Counted from the stretch's first letter, positions 1-6,585 are shown. The stretch: 24,136 nucleotides of DNA from Clostridia bacterium (GCA_017469605.1 JAFUGB010000190.1:1-24136); one strand, 5' to 3'. The notes: generated by a model from the sequence alone, not told the origin. Made by a program: numbers and translations.

Positions 1-101
1 AACAGCCGTCGGATAGACGCAGCCTTTTTTCTGCCTTTCCAGCACAGACAGTACCGGCAGTCTTATACATTGTAGTCCCACGACCTGCCATACGCTCTCA
101 C
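1..101 (-). pseudogene. 5' end of small cysteine-rich protein, interrupted
   Basis: A strong ribosome binding site (AAGGAGG, complement of 109-115) lies 7 nt before a GTG start at 101-99. The frame reads VRAYGRSWDYNV, meets TAA at 65-63, and continues in the same frame as DCRYCLCWKGRKK before leaving the window. The CxxCxC pattern followed by KGRKK resembles short cysteine-rich proteins that I associate with clostridial integrative elements; this family link is from memory and weak. If one A is restored in the A-run, the following residues become GCVYPTAV, adding another Cys, so a frameshift may be present as well. It lies downstream of a recombinase stub on the same strand. I read it as a decayed gene of a mobile element; a short 12-codon leader peptide is the alternative. 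Confidence 0.4.
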
Positions 102-130
102 GCTTATACCTCCTTCCACCCGCGTCGGGG

Positions 131-186
131 CAAAAAAATAGCGCGTCTGCCAACCCATGCGTCACTTTGGGTAACAGACGCGCTAT
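131..186 (-). terminator. Rho-independent terminator (minus strand)
   Basis: A perfect 12-bp stem is formed by 138-149 and 175-186, with a further 5-bp inner stem (153-157 with 168-172). Read on the minus strand it is followed by a run of seven T (complement of 132-138). It sits between the recombinase stub and the cysteine-rich gene and probably ended transcription of the recombinase. Confidence 0.75.
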
Positions 187-214
187 GTACGATTCAATTG
201 CATTTATGGGAAAA

Positions 215-251
215 GGCTCAAAACGTTGGATTTCCAGCACTTTTTTGAGCC
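215..251. repeat. Inverted repeat / hairpin
   Basis: GGCTCAAAA (215-223) pairs perfectly with TTTTGAGCC (243-251), with a small inner TGGA/TCCA stem (227-230 with 233-236). It lies just downstream of the truncated recombinase frame and has no clear T-tract on either strand. It could be a remnant terminator or a recombination-related palindrome. Confidence 0.5.
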
Positions 252-272
252 ATTAATTTATTAGTCCTATTA

Positions 273-443
273 TTACGGGGCATCCACATAAAAGCGGTAA
301 TTCAGGATATTGTGATCGCGGCAGTACGTTTCGAAGCTATGCCTTTGATGCATAATGGAGTTCGATTCACTTTGCAGTTCATTGGCTCTGGACAGCCGCG
401 CATAGAGGGCAGCAATAGGGATTTGGGTGGTCTGGCTTAACAT
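273..443 (-). pseudogene. Large serine recombinase, N-terminal stub
   Basis: The frame encodes 56 residues. It starts best at ATG 443-441, with GGAGG (449-453) 5 nt upstream. The sequence ALYARLSR followed by ELQSESNSI is the typical start of the resolvase catalytic domain of large serine recombinases (TnpX/TndX-like), with Ser18 as the expected nucleophile and Arg16 beside it. The frame ends after FYVDAP, where the family normally continues with a DGYSG-type motif, and the rest of the catalytic domain and the DNA-binding part (several hundred residues) are missing. The gene therefore seems cut by a deletion or rearrangement at about 285-290. A terminator-like hairpin and a cysteine-rich gene stub follow on the same strand, consistent with a mobile-element scar. 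The product cannot be an active recombinase. Confidence 0.8.
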
Positions 444-581
444 AATTTCCTCCCTGTCCGACAACCTGCGCCGCTATTCTGTATGGACAGTATACCCAAG
501 GGCAGGGGCTGATGTACATACTTCTCGCTTATTTATCACCCATCATAATGACATATTTCTCTTCTGCGTGTTGTTGTGCGT

Positions 582-611
582 TTGGAGCGCGTTAGTGGTT
601 TATGCTATAAT
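582..611 (+). promoter_or_regulatory. Candidate promoter for the kinase-like gene
   Basis: A perfect TATAAT (606-611) preceded by TGC gives an extended -10 (603-611). The best -35 (TTGGAG, 582-587) is weak and 18 bp away. It lies 43 bp upstream of the kinase-like start at 654. Confidence 0.5.
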
Positions 612-623
612 ATTATAGCTCTT

Positions 624-652
624 TCGAGCAAATCGGGATTTGTGAGGGAAAC
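624..652 (+). repeat. Leader-like repeat, copy 1 (partial)
   Basis: This stretch, ending in GTGAGGGAAAC directly before the ATG at 654, aligns with the 3' halves of the elements at 1121-1180 and 1473-1532. Over the 23 bases before the start region it shares 17 with the 1121-1180 copy. It carries the ribosome binding site (GAGGG). Its 5' half does not match the other copies. Confidence 0.5.
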
Positions 653-653
653 A

Positions 654-1110
654 ATGAAGATTCATATTGTTGGAGGTCCAGGGAGCGGAAAAACTTATCT
701 TTCAGAAAAACCTTCCAAAGAACTTGGCATCCAGCATTATGATCTGGATGAACTGCAATGGGACAATAAATCTGATTCTTATGGCGTTAAAAGAAAGCCT
801 AATGAACGAGATAGGCTTCTCGCTGGTGTGCTGAATAGATGACTGGATCATTGAGGGCGTATATTATGCATGGTGTCAGCAATGTTTCTCTGATGCAGAT
901 AAGATTTATGTTTTGAGTGTTCCAAGGTATAAATATAGATACCGAATAATTCGTAGGTTTATCCGCCGAAAACTTGGCTTGGAGCAAGGGAAAAAGGAAA
1001 CGTTAGAGTCTTTATCTCAACTTTTGAAGTGGGCGGACAAGTATCAACAAGTAAATCTGGTCGAGATTAGAAAACTGTTGCTTCCGTATTCAAACAAAGT
1101 AATTGAGTAA
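654..1110 (+). pseudogene. P-loop kinase-like protein (topology-modulation/adenylate-kinase-like), frameshifted
   Basis: The first part (654-839) begins MKIHIVGGPGSGKT, a Walker A motif at residues 7-14, followed by HYDLDELQW, typical of small nucleotide-kinase-like P-loop proteins often annotated as FlaR-like or DNA topology modulation proteins. The frame stops at TGA 840-842. From 838 the +1 frame continues the same protein, reading DDWIIEGVYY, then KIYVLSVPRYKYRYRII and the rest to TAA 1108-1110. The two parts join into one ~152-residue protein, so a one-base insertion or two-base deletion near 836-838 has broken it. The C-terminus also appears somewhat short for the family. GTGAGGGAAAC upstream provides the ribosome binding site. 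It is a recent-looking pseudogene, since the coding sequence on both sides is intact. Confidence 0.8.
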
Positions 1111-1120
1111 TACAAATATC

Positions 1121-1180
1121 CATTTGGAAAAGCATACCGGAAATATAACAAGCCGAGAAACCGGTGCTTGTGGAGGAAAC
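1121..1180 (+). repeat. Leader-like repeat, copy 2
   Basis: A 60-bp element upstream of the zinc-ribbon gene is clearly similar to 1473-1532: CATTTG-AAAG, ACAACAAGC-GAGAAA and a TTG-GGAG ending all correspond. It contains CAAGC (1149-1153) and GCTTG (1166-1170), which can pair as a small hairpin, and ends in the GGAGG ribosome binding site at 1172-1176. Confidence 0.65.
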
Positions 1181-1186
1181 CATAGA

Positions 1187-1435
1187 ATGAGAAAGTATCT
1201 ATCAATTGTTAATTGGGTAGCTATAGCGGTATTGATCATGGCTTGGATTGTTATCGGCATCCATTTGGCTGACGGCAATTATGATTTCATGACTTGGGCA
1301 TATATTGCATTAGCCTGTGTAGTTCTTATAGCAATCTGCTCACTCATCAGGGCTTTTGGTGCAAAGTGTCCTCATTGTGGAAAGAGGCTTACTCCGGACG
1401 GAAAGTTTTGCCCGTATTGCGGTAAGGAAATATAA
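1187..1435 (+). CDS. Small membrane protein with C-terminal zinc ribbon
   Basis: This 82-residue protein starts at ATG 1187, chosen because GGAGG (1172-1176) lies 10 nt upstream. Two hydrophobic segments are visible, residues ~8-27 and ~37-55, followed by a four-cysteine knuckle pair, CPHCGK at 61-66 and CPYCGK at 75-80 (Cys61, 64, 75, 78), as in zinc-ribbon tails. The likely topology is a hairpin in the membrane with both ends, including the zinc ribbon, in the cytoplasm. Function is unknown. It sits between two copies of a leader-like repeat in a strip of decayed genes and is the only intact-looking gene there. No partner is evident. Confidence 0.8.
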   Translation: MRKYLSIVNWVAIAVLIMAWIVIGIHLADGNYDFMTWAYIALACVVLIAICSLIRAFGAKCPHCGKRLTPDGKFCPYCGKEI

Positions 1436-1472
1436 GAGCTGGAATAATCTTAGATTCAAGATGACAATTTCC

Positions 1473-1532
1473 CATTTGAAAAGACACGCCGAAAACACAA
1501 CAAGCTGAGAAATCAAGATTTGCAGGAGATAA
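1473..1532 (+). repeat. Leader-like repeat, copy 3
   Basis: This is the second full-length copy of the ~60-bp element seen at 1121-1180, starting CATTTGAAAAG and ending CAGGAGATAA. It supplies the ribosome binding site for the ATG at 1537. The two full copies flank the zinc-ribbon gene, giving a cassette-like arrangement. Confidence 0.65.
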
Positions 1533-1536
1533 TTAT

Positions 1537-1860
1537 ATGGGGATTATAATTTGACTTATAATAATGATACCTGTCAGTCTGTTATTTACAGGAATCAGTA
1601 TCTATGCGTGGAGACGAAAAAAACCAATGTGGTTTTGGTCAGGGAGTACGGTAAAAGAATCTGAAATTACAGACATAGCTGCATATAATAGAGCAAATGG
1701 CATTATGTGGCTTGCGTTTTCTTTCGTAATGTGGATTTGCACGATTCTTGGGGCTATGAATATGAAAGCAGGTGGAATCCTCCTGATTATAGGCTGCATT
1801 CTCGGAGTACCGATGCTTCCATTAGTTTACGGGAGAATTTACAAAAAATACAGTAAGTGA
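1537..1860 (+). pseudogene. Small membrane protein with early nonsense codon
   Basis: The best start is ATG 1537, with CAGGAGA (1523-1529) upstream. That frame reads MGIII, then TGA at 1552-1554, then LIIMIPVSLLFTGISIYAWRR and on without interruption to TGA 1858-1860. The protein would be ~107 residues with three hydrophobic segments (the N-terminus, around KAGG-LLIIG, and the central AFSFVMW region) and a conserved-looking KKPMWFWSGSTVKESEI stretch. I recall similar small proteins in Lachnospiraceae but know no function. A later ATG at 1564 would give a 98-residue product but has no ribosome binding site, so expression would need reinitiation. I treat it as probably inactivated. Confidence 0.6.
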
Positions 1861-2038
1861 TTTCGCTCCGTCAAATTCGGCTCTTCTTCCTGATTCTGCA
1901 TAGGTTTCAGGAAACTGAATACATTGGGATTTTTCAATGAGGAAAAGTCCAATCCAAAATCGTGACAGTCTTATTTGCGACCCCTGAAATCCAGAAATTT
2001 GTTTATTGCTTGCTTCCTATGCTGCGTGTCCTGCCATG

Positions 2039-2083
2039 AAAAAGGGGCTGCTGCACTTTTTCTTAGTGCAACAGCCCCTTTTT
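2039..2083. terminator. Bidirectional rho-independent terminator
   Basis: An 18-bp stem with one mismatch (2039-2056 with 2066-2083) and a 9-nt loop is flanked by five A on the left and five T on the right, so it works on both strands. It ends the rplM-rpsI transcript 30 nt after the rpsI stop and insulates it from the accessory strip. Confidence 0.9.
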
Positions 2084-2113
2084 GAACCGTTTTGATACGG
2101 CTTGTACAGCAAT

Positions 2114-2500
2114 TTATCTCTTGCTGAACTGCGGCGCACGACGTGCGGCTTTGAGGCCGTACTTCTTGCGTTCCTTCATGCGAGGATCGCGGGTCAGGAA
2201 ACCGGCCTTCTTCAGATCGCCGCGCAGGTCAGGATTGGCCTTGCACAGGGCGCGGCTGATGCCGTGACGAATGGCGCCGGCCTGGCCGGTGAAGCCGCCG
2301 CCGTTCACGTTGACCATGATGTCATAACCGGACACCTTGGTCAGCACGATGGGCTGACGGACGGTCATTTTGAGGGTTTCATAACCGAAATAGTTTTCGA
2401 TATCGCGGCCGTTGATGACGATCTTGCCATCGCCGGGAACCAGACGAACGCGGGCCACAGCGGACTTGCGGCGGCCAACAGCATTGAATTCATTAGCCAT
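2114..2500 (-). CDS. rpsI: 30S ribosomal protein S9 (uS9)
   Basis: The 128-residue product matches uS9 throughout: GRRKSAVARVRL near the start, the central GGGFTGQAGAIRHGISRAL segment, and the basic C-terminal tail ending in the family signature with SKR, which reaches the decoding site near P-site tRNA. Length is normal. The ATG start at 2500 is preceded by AAGGAG (complement within 2510-2516). It follows rplM by 21 nt on the same strand in the classic L13-S9 operon, and the terminator at 2039-2083 follows. Confidence 0.98.
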   Translation of the reverse strand: MANEFNAVGRRKSAVARVRLVPGDGKIVINGRDIENYFGYETLKMTVRQPIVLTKVSGYDIMVNVNGGGFTGQAGAIRHGISRALCKANPDLRGDLKKAGFLTRDPRMKERKKYGLKAARRAPQFSKR

Positions 2501-2521
2501 GGATATTTAACTCCTTCCGCC

Positions 2522-2956
2522 TTACTTGATCAGCTCGCAGATTTCGGGCTTCTGCGCAGCATGGGGATGCTCAGCGCCCGCATACACGAACAGCTTCTTG
2601 GCCATCTTGCGGCCCAGGGGGCCCTTGGGCAGCATGCCCACGATGGCATGGCGCACAGCGAACTCAGGCTTTTCGGCCATCAGGTTGCGGTACTTGATCT
2701 CCTTGAGGCCGCCCGCGTAACCGCTGTGATGATAGTAAATCTTCTGATCCAGCTTCTTGCCGGTCAGGATCGCCTTATCGGCGTTAATGATGATCACATA
2801 GTCACCCGTATCCACATGGGGGGTGTAGATGGGCTTGGTCTTACCGCGAAGGATATTCGCAACCTGGGTGGCCAGGCGGCCAAGCACCATGCCGTCAGCA
2901 TCAACGACATACCACTTGCGCTCAATGTTCTGCGCATTTGCCATAAAGGTATTCAA
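2522..2956 (-). CDS. rplM: 50S ribosomal protein L13 (uL13)
   Basis: The 144-residue product carries the uL13 core: RKWYVVDADGMVLGRLAT, YTPHVDTGDYVIIINA, HHSGYAGGLK and GMLPKGPLGRKM. I chose TTG at 2956-2954 as start because AAGGAGG (complement of 2965-2971) lies 8 nt upstream and the resulting N-terminus (MNTFMANAQNIERKW) matches the usual family start. The first ATG, at 2944, would be ~20 nt from that site. It is first gene of the rplM-rpsI operon, with a consensus promoter at 3078-3106. Confidence 0.97.
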   Translation of the reverse strand: MNTFMANAQNIERKWYVVDADGMVLGRLATQVANILRGKTKPIYTPHVDTGDYVIIINADKAILTGKKLDQKIYYHHSGYAGGLKEIKYRNLMAEKPEFAVRHAIVGMLPKGPLGRKMAKKLFVYAGAEHPHAAQKPEICELIK

Positions 2957-2971
2957 GTGCAGTTCCTCCTT

Positions 2972-3066
2972 GACAAAATCAAAACAATTCTTTGGATTGG
3001 GCTCGCATGATGGTCAGCATGCGCATCCCGGTGTTCAATAGTTCCCGGGGCTAGCGGAGTCTATTG
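2972..3066 (-). promoter_or_regulatory. rplM 5' leader, possibly structured
   Basis: The minus transcript has roughly 110 untranslated nucleotides before the rplM start. An outer stem CAATAG/CTATTG (3036-3041 with 3061-3066) and a GC-rich core are visible. Many Bacillota autoregulate rplM-rpsI through an L13 leader; I cannot confirm the consensus here by eye. Confidence 0.3.
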
Positions 3067-3077
3067 ATGCACCGAAT

Positions 3078-3106
3078 ATGATACTAAAAACAGCAGGATT
3101 TGTCAA
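3078..3106 (-). promoter_or_regulatory. Promoter of rplM-rpsI
   Basis: On the minus strand, TTGACA (3106-3101) and TATCAT (3083-3078) are separated by exactly 17 bp. This is a near-consensus housekeeping sigma promoter facing rplM. Confidence 0.85.
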
Positions 3107-3148
3107 TATGCTTTTTTCACTTTTGGGGATTTTTTTGCAAGAAAATGC

Positions 3149-3177
3149 TTGCAATGCGCCTGCCGCTATGCTATAAT
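3149..3177 (+). promoter_or_regulatory. Promoter of rpsB-tsf
   Basis: TTGCAA (3149-3154) and TATAAT (3172-3177) are separated by 17 bp, close to consensus. It fires away from the rplM promoter 42 bp away. Confidence 0.85.
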
Positions 3178-3193
3178 TGGACGGATAACGCAC

Positions 3194-3250
3194 GCGGGCG
3201 GAATGCCGCTTGTGCCCTTCGGGGTTGGCCGGCATAAATTCATCCCCCGC
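3194..3250 (+). promoter_or_regulatory. rpsB 5' leader, possible structured RNA
   Basis: Nested pairings lie between the promoter and the rpsB ribosome binding site: GCGGG/CCCGC (3194-3198 with 3246-3250) and ATGCC/GGCAT (3203-3207 with 3231-3235). This fits an autoregulatory S2 leader, but no consensus check was possible. Confidence 0.35.
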
Positions 3251-3275
3251 GGTGGAAAAACAAGGAGGAAAAACC

Positions 3276-4007
3276 ATGGCTGTCATCTCTATGAAGCACC
3301 TTCTGGAAGCGGGCGTGCACTTTGGCCACCAGACCCGCCGCTGGAACCCGAAGATGGCTCAGTACATCTTCACTGAACGCAACGGCATCTACATCATTGA
3401 CCTGCAGAAGACCGTCAAAAAAATTGACGAAGCGTACATGTTCGTGCGCAACCTGGCGATGGAAGGCAAGACCATCCTGTTCGTCGGCACCAAAAAGCAG
3501 GCGCAGGAAAGCATTGAAAGCGAAGCCAAGCGCTGCAACATGTTCTATGTGAACAACCGCTGGCTGGGCGGCATGCTGACCAACTACAAGACCATCAAGA
3601 CCCGCATCGACCGCCTGAACCAGATCGACCGCATGGAAACAAACGGTCAATTTGACGTACTTCCCAAAAAGGAAGTTATCAAGCTCCAGCATGAGCGCGA
3701 AAAGCTGCTGGCCAACCTGGGCGGCATCCGCGAAATGAAGGGCCTGCCCGGCGCGCTGTTTGTGGTTGACCCCCGCAAGGAGCACATTGCCGTGGCCGAA
3801 GCCCGTGCCCTGGGCATCCCCATCGTGGCCATCGTGGACACCAACTGTGATCCTGATGAAATCGACTATGTGATCCCCGGCAACGACGACGCCATCCGCG
3901 CGGTCAAGCTGATCGCCGGTAAGCTGGCTGACGCAGTGCTGGAAGGCAAGCAGGGCTCTCAGGACGGCGAAGAAGCCGCCCCCGCCGAAGCTGACGACGC
4001 TGAGTAA
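3276..4007 (+). CDS. rpsB: 30S ribosomal protein S2 (uS2)
   Basis: The 243-residue product matches uS2: MAVISMKHLLEAGVHFGHQTRRWNPKM at the start, the IDLQKTVKKIDEAY helix, FVGTKKQAQ, NNRWLGGMLTNYKTI, and the IPIVAIVDTNCDPDEIDYVIPGNDDA block. The acidic, alanine-rich C-terminal tail is typical. The start at 3276 is set by AAGGAGG (3262-3268), 7 nt upstream; the frame is open further upstream but without conserved sequence. It is transcribed from the promoter at 3149-3177, with tsf 32 nt downstream in the same operon. Confidence 0.98.
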   Translation: MAVISMKHLLEAGVHFGHQTRRWNPKMAQYIFTERNGIYIIDLQKTVKKIDEAYMFVRNLAMEGKTILFVGTKKQAQESIESEAKRCNMFYVNNRWLGGMLTNYKTIKTRIDRLNQIDRMETNGQFDVLPKKEVIKLQHEREKLLANLGGIREMKGLPGALFVVDPRKEHIAVAEARALGIPIVAIVDTNCDPDEIDYVIPGNDDAIRAVKLIAGKLADAVLEGKQGSQDGEEAAPAEADDAE

Positions 4008-4039
4008 TATTTTCATTAATAAATAGGAGGTATCCCCTC

Positions 4040-4711
4040 ATGGCTGAAGTAACTGCTGCAATGGTCAAAGAGCTGCGTGAGCGCACTCAGGCCGGTATGA
4101 TGGACTGCAAAAAGGCGCTGGTGGAAAGCAACGGCAACATGGACGCCGCCGTTGAATACCTGCGCGAAAAGGGACTGGCTGCCGCCAATAAAAAGAGCGG
4201 CCGCATCGCCGCTGAAGGCGCCGTGGATTCCTATATCCATATGGGCGGCAAGATCGGCGTGTTGGTTGAAATCAACTGCGAAACCGACTTTGTCGGCAAG
4301 ACCGATACCTTCAAGAACCTGTGCCACGATGTCGCCATGCACATCGCCGCTGCCGCTCCCGAGTATGTAAGCAAGGATGAAATCCCCGCCGCCCGTCTGG
4401 AAGAAGAGCGCCGTATCGCTCGCGAGCAGGTGCTGAATGACGAAAAGAACAGCAAGAAGCCCGAAGCCATCATCGAGAAGATCGTTGAAGGCCGCATCGA
4501 GAAGTTCTGCAAAGAAATCTGCCTGCTGGACCAGCCCTTCGTAAAGAATCCCGACATCACCATCCAGCAGCTGCTGCAGGAAGCCACCCTGGCCACCGGC
4601 GAAAAGACCACCATCCGTCGTTTCGTCCGTTATCAGCTGGGCGAAGGCATCGAAAAGAAGCAGAGCGACCTGGCCGCCGAAATCGCCGAAATGACCGGCA
4701 AGAAGGCCTGA
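4040..4711 (+). CDS. tsf: Elongation factor Ts, short form
   Basis: EF-Ts is the nucleotide-exchange factor for EF-Tu. The N-terminal UBA-like domain is clear (MVKELRERTQAGMMDCKKAL, residues ~9-28), followed by the EF-Tu-contacting CETDFVG motif in the core. The product has 223 residues, shorter than the ~290 of B. subtilis or E. coli, mainly because the second core subdomain is reduced; shorter forms are known in other bacteria. The start has AGGAGG (4025-4030), 9 nt upstream. It follows rpsB and ends 12 nt before a terminator hairpin. Confidence 0.96.
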   Translation: MAEVTAAMVKELRERTQAGMMDCKKALVESNGNMDAAVEYLREKGLAAANKKSGRIAAEGAVDSYIHMGGKIGVLVEINCETDFVGKTDTFKNLCHDVAMHIAAAAPEYVSKDEIPAARLEEERRIAREQVLNDEKNSKKPEAIIEKIVEGRIEKFCKEICLLDQPFVKNPDITIQQLLQEATLATGEKTTIRRFVRYQLGEGIEKKQSDLAAEIAEMTGKKA

Positions 4712-4723
4712 TTGAACAAAAAA

Positions 4724-4752
4724 GGCGGACGCGCAATCGTCCGTCTTTTTTT
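4724..4752 (+). terminator. Rho-independent terminator after tsf
   Basis: An 8-bp stem (4724-4731 with 4738-4745, one G-U pair) is followed by seven T (4746-4752). It separates rpsB-tsf from pyrH; since no strong promoter is visible in the remaining gap, partial read-through into pyrH is likely. Confidence 0.85.
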
Positions 4753-4775
4753 GTGTAAAGAGCGGAGGGAAGCTT

Positions 4776-5480
4776 ATGAGCAGCTATAAACGCGTTATTC
4801 TGAAGCTTAGCGGCGAAGCGCTGGGCGAAAATGGGCGCCTGTTTGACCAGAAACTGATTGCCCATGTGGGCCGCATTCTGGCCGAAATCAGCCGCAAGGG
4901 CATTGAACTGGGCATTGTGATTGGCGCAGGCAACATCTGGCGTGGGCGCCAATCCCAGGAAATGGACGCCGTGACCGCCGACCATATGGGCATGCTGGGT
5001 ACGGTAATCAACTGCCTTTGCATGCGGGACGCGGTGGAGCGCGCAGGCGCCAAAGCCGTGGTGTTTTCGGCCATTGATATGCCCCGGGTCTGTGAACCCT
5101 ATAATGTGCAGAGCGCCCGTCAGGCCATGCGTGACGGCAACGTTGTGTTTTTCGCGGGCGGCAGCGGCAATCCCTTCTTCACCACTGATACCGCCGTGGT
5201 GCTGCGCGCCGCTGAAATGCAGGCCGATGCTCTGCTGCTGGCCAAAAATATTGACGGGGTCTATGACGATGACCCCCGCAAGAATCCGGAAGCCAGGCTG
5301 ATTCCTGATATCAGCTATAATGAAGCGCTGGGGCGCCGCCTGAAGGTGATGGATACCGCCGCCTTTGCCATGCTGACCGAGCAAGCCATTCCCACGGTGC
5401 GCGTTTTCGGTCTCGCCCAGCCCGAGGATATCCTGCGCGTACTGGACGGCGATCCCTGCGGCACTGTACTGCATCCATAA
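4776..5480 (+). CDS. pyrH: UMP kinase
   Basis: It phosphorylates UMP to UDP with ATP in pyrimidine nucleotide synthesis, as a cytoplasmic hexamer. The 234-residue product shows the amino-acid-kinase fold motifs: ILKLSGEALG at residues ~8-17, GAGNIWRG, the ADHMGMLGTVIN segment, FFTTDTAVVLRAAEMQAD, and KNIDGVYDDDPRKNP near the ATP site. Length is normal. The ATG at 4776 has GGAGGG (4764-4769) upstream. It lies after the rpsB-tsf terminator and its stop codon overlaps the ribosome binding site of the next gene, so it is co-transcribed with the M24 peptidase rather than with frr. Confidence 0.97.
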   Translation: MSSYKRVILKLSGEALGENGRLFDQKLIAHVGRILAEISRKGIELGIVIGAGNIWRGRQSQEMDAVTADHMGMLGTVINCLCMRDAVERAGAKAVVFSAIDMPRVCEPYNVQSARQAMRDGNVVFFAGGSGNPFFTTDTAVVLRAAEMQADALLLAKNIDGVYDDDPRKNPEARLIPDISYNEALGRRLKVMDTAAFAMLTEQAIPTVRVFGLAQPEDILRVLDGDPCGTVLHP

Positions 5481-5494
5481 GGAGAGGATATACC

Positions 5495-6571
5495 ATGGAA
5501 AAAGAGCGCATTGCCCGCGTTGTGGAACGCATGAAAAAAATGGACCTTGATCAAACGCTGATCAGCGCCCCCGCCTCGATATTTTACCTGACCGGGAAAT
5601 GGATTTATCCCGGCGAACGGATGGTGGCCCTGTACCTGGATGTCCATGGCCGGGCAACGCTGTTTGCCAACCGCCTGTTTGCCCTTTCCGGCACAGTGGA
5701 TATCCCGCTGGTGGAGTATGACGATACCGAAGATTGCGTCGCCATTTTGGCGGAGCATATGACGCCCGGCAAAATCGGCATCGATAAGGATTGGCCCAGC
5801 CGTTTCACCATTCGTCTGATGGAAGCAAGAAGCGACCTGACGCCGGTGATCGGCTCTCCCTGCATAGACCAGACCCGGCTGTATAAGGATGAAAAAGAGC
5901 TGGCTCTCATGCGGGAAAGCTCGTTAAAAAACGATACCAGCATCCTGAATACCATTCAGCAGTTGAAGCTTGGCCTGACAGAAGCCCAGGTGGGCGATAT
6001 TTATCTCAAAGAATCGGCAGCCCAGGGATCCACGGGCCCCAGCTTTGAACCGCTGATTTGCTTTGGCGCCAACTGCGCCGAGCCCCATCATGTAACCGAT
6101 CTTTCTGTCTTAAAGCCCGGCGATTCGGTGATTATCGATGTGGGTCTGACCTGGCGGAGCTATTGCAGCGACATGACCCGCACGGTATTTATGGGAAAGG
6201 CCAGCGACGAACAGAAGCGCGTGTACGATCTGGTACGCGCCGCCAATGCCGCGGGCCGTGCCGCCGTGCGCCCCGGCGTACCCATGCGGGAAATTGACCG
6301 CGCCGCCCGTAAGGTTATTGAGGATGCCGATTACGGCAAGTATTTCATTCACCGTACCGGCCACGGCATTGGCTTGGAGGTGCACGAGTTCCCCGATGTG
6401 AGCGCGTCCAGCGAAGCCATTGCCCGGCCCGGCATGTGCTTCTCTGTGGAGCCCGGCATTTACCTGCCCGGACGCTTTGGGGTGCGGGTGGAAGACCTGG
6501 TAGCGGTCACCGAAGACGGCTGCGAAACGCTGAATCAAGCGCCCCGCGACTTGGTGGAAATCGAAATCTGA
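5495..6571 (+). CDS. Xaa-Pro aminopeptidase-like M24 metallopeptidase
   Basis: The 358-residue product has the two-part layout of M24B peptidases: a creatinase-like N-terminal domain (1-~130) and a pita-bread catalytic domain. All five metal ligands are visible: Asp215 (IIDVGLTW), Asp226 (CSDMTRT), His290 (HRTGHGIG), Glu319 (SVEPGIY) and Glu333 (RVEDLV). It is therefore predicted to be active in releasing N-terminal residues before proline from peptides, in the cytoplasm. The start follows the pyrH stop by 14 nt, with AAGGAG overlapping that stop. A terminator follows immediately. Proline dipeptidase activity (PepQ-like) is an alternative. Confidence 0.93.
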   Translation: MEKERIARVVERMKKMDLDQTLISAPASIFYLTGKWIYPGERMVALYLDVHGRATLFANRLFALSGTVDIPLVEYDDTEDCVAILAEHMTPGKIGIDKDWPSRFTIRLMEARSDLTPVIGSPCIDQTRLYKDEKELALMRESSLKNDTSILNTIQQLKLGLTEAQVGDIYLKESAAQGSTGPSFEPLICFGANCAEPHHVTDLSVLKPGDSVIIDVGLTWRSYCSDMTRTVFMGKASDEQKRVYDLVRAANAAGRAAVRPGVPMREIDRAARKVIEDADYGKYFIHRTGHGIGLEVHEFPDVSASSEAIARPGMCFSVEPGIYLPGRFGVRVEDLVAVTEDGCETLNQAPRDLVEIEI

Positions 6572-6585
6572 CGCTATATTTCAGG

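Noticed and set aside
1552..1554. UGA read as an amino acid (recoding or selenocysteine)
   Set aside because: No selenocysteine structure is evident, and TGA ends many intact genes here, so the standard code applies.
1861..2038. Possible gene remnant between the small membrane gene and the terminator
   Set aside because: Short open stretches on the minus strand give no recognisable protein, and no fourth copy of the leader-like repeat was found.
2102..3010. 302-codon open frame on the plus strand
   Set aside because: Antisense to rpsI and rplM.
3240..4016. 258-codon open frame on the minus strand
   Set aside because: Antisense shadow of rpsB.
4557..5474. 305-codon open frame on the minus strand
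   Set aside because: Antisense to pyrH and the end of tsf; composition rich in His and Gly, no family features.
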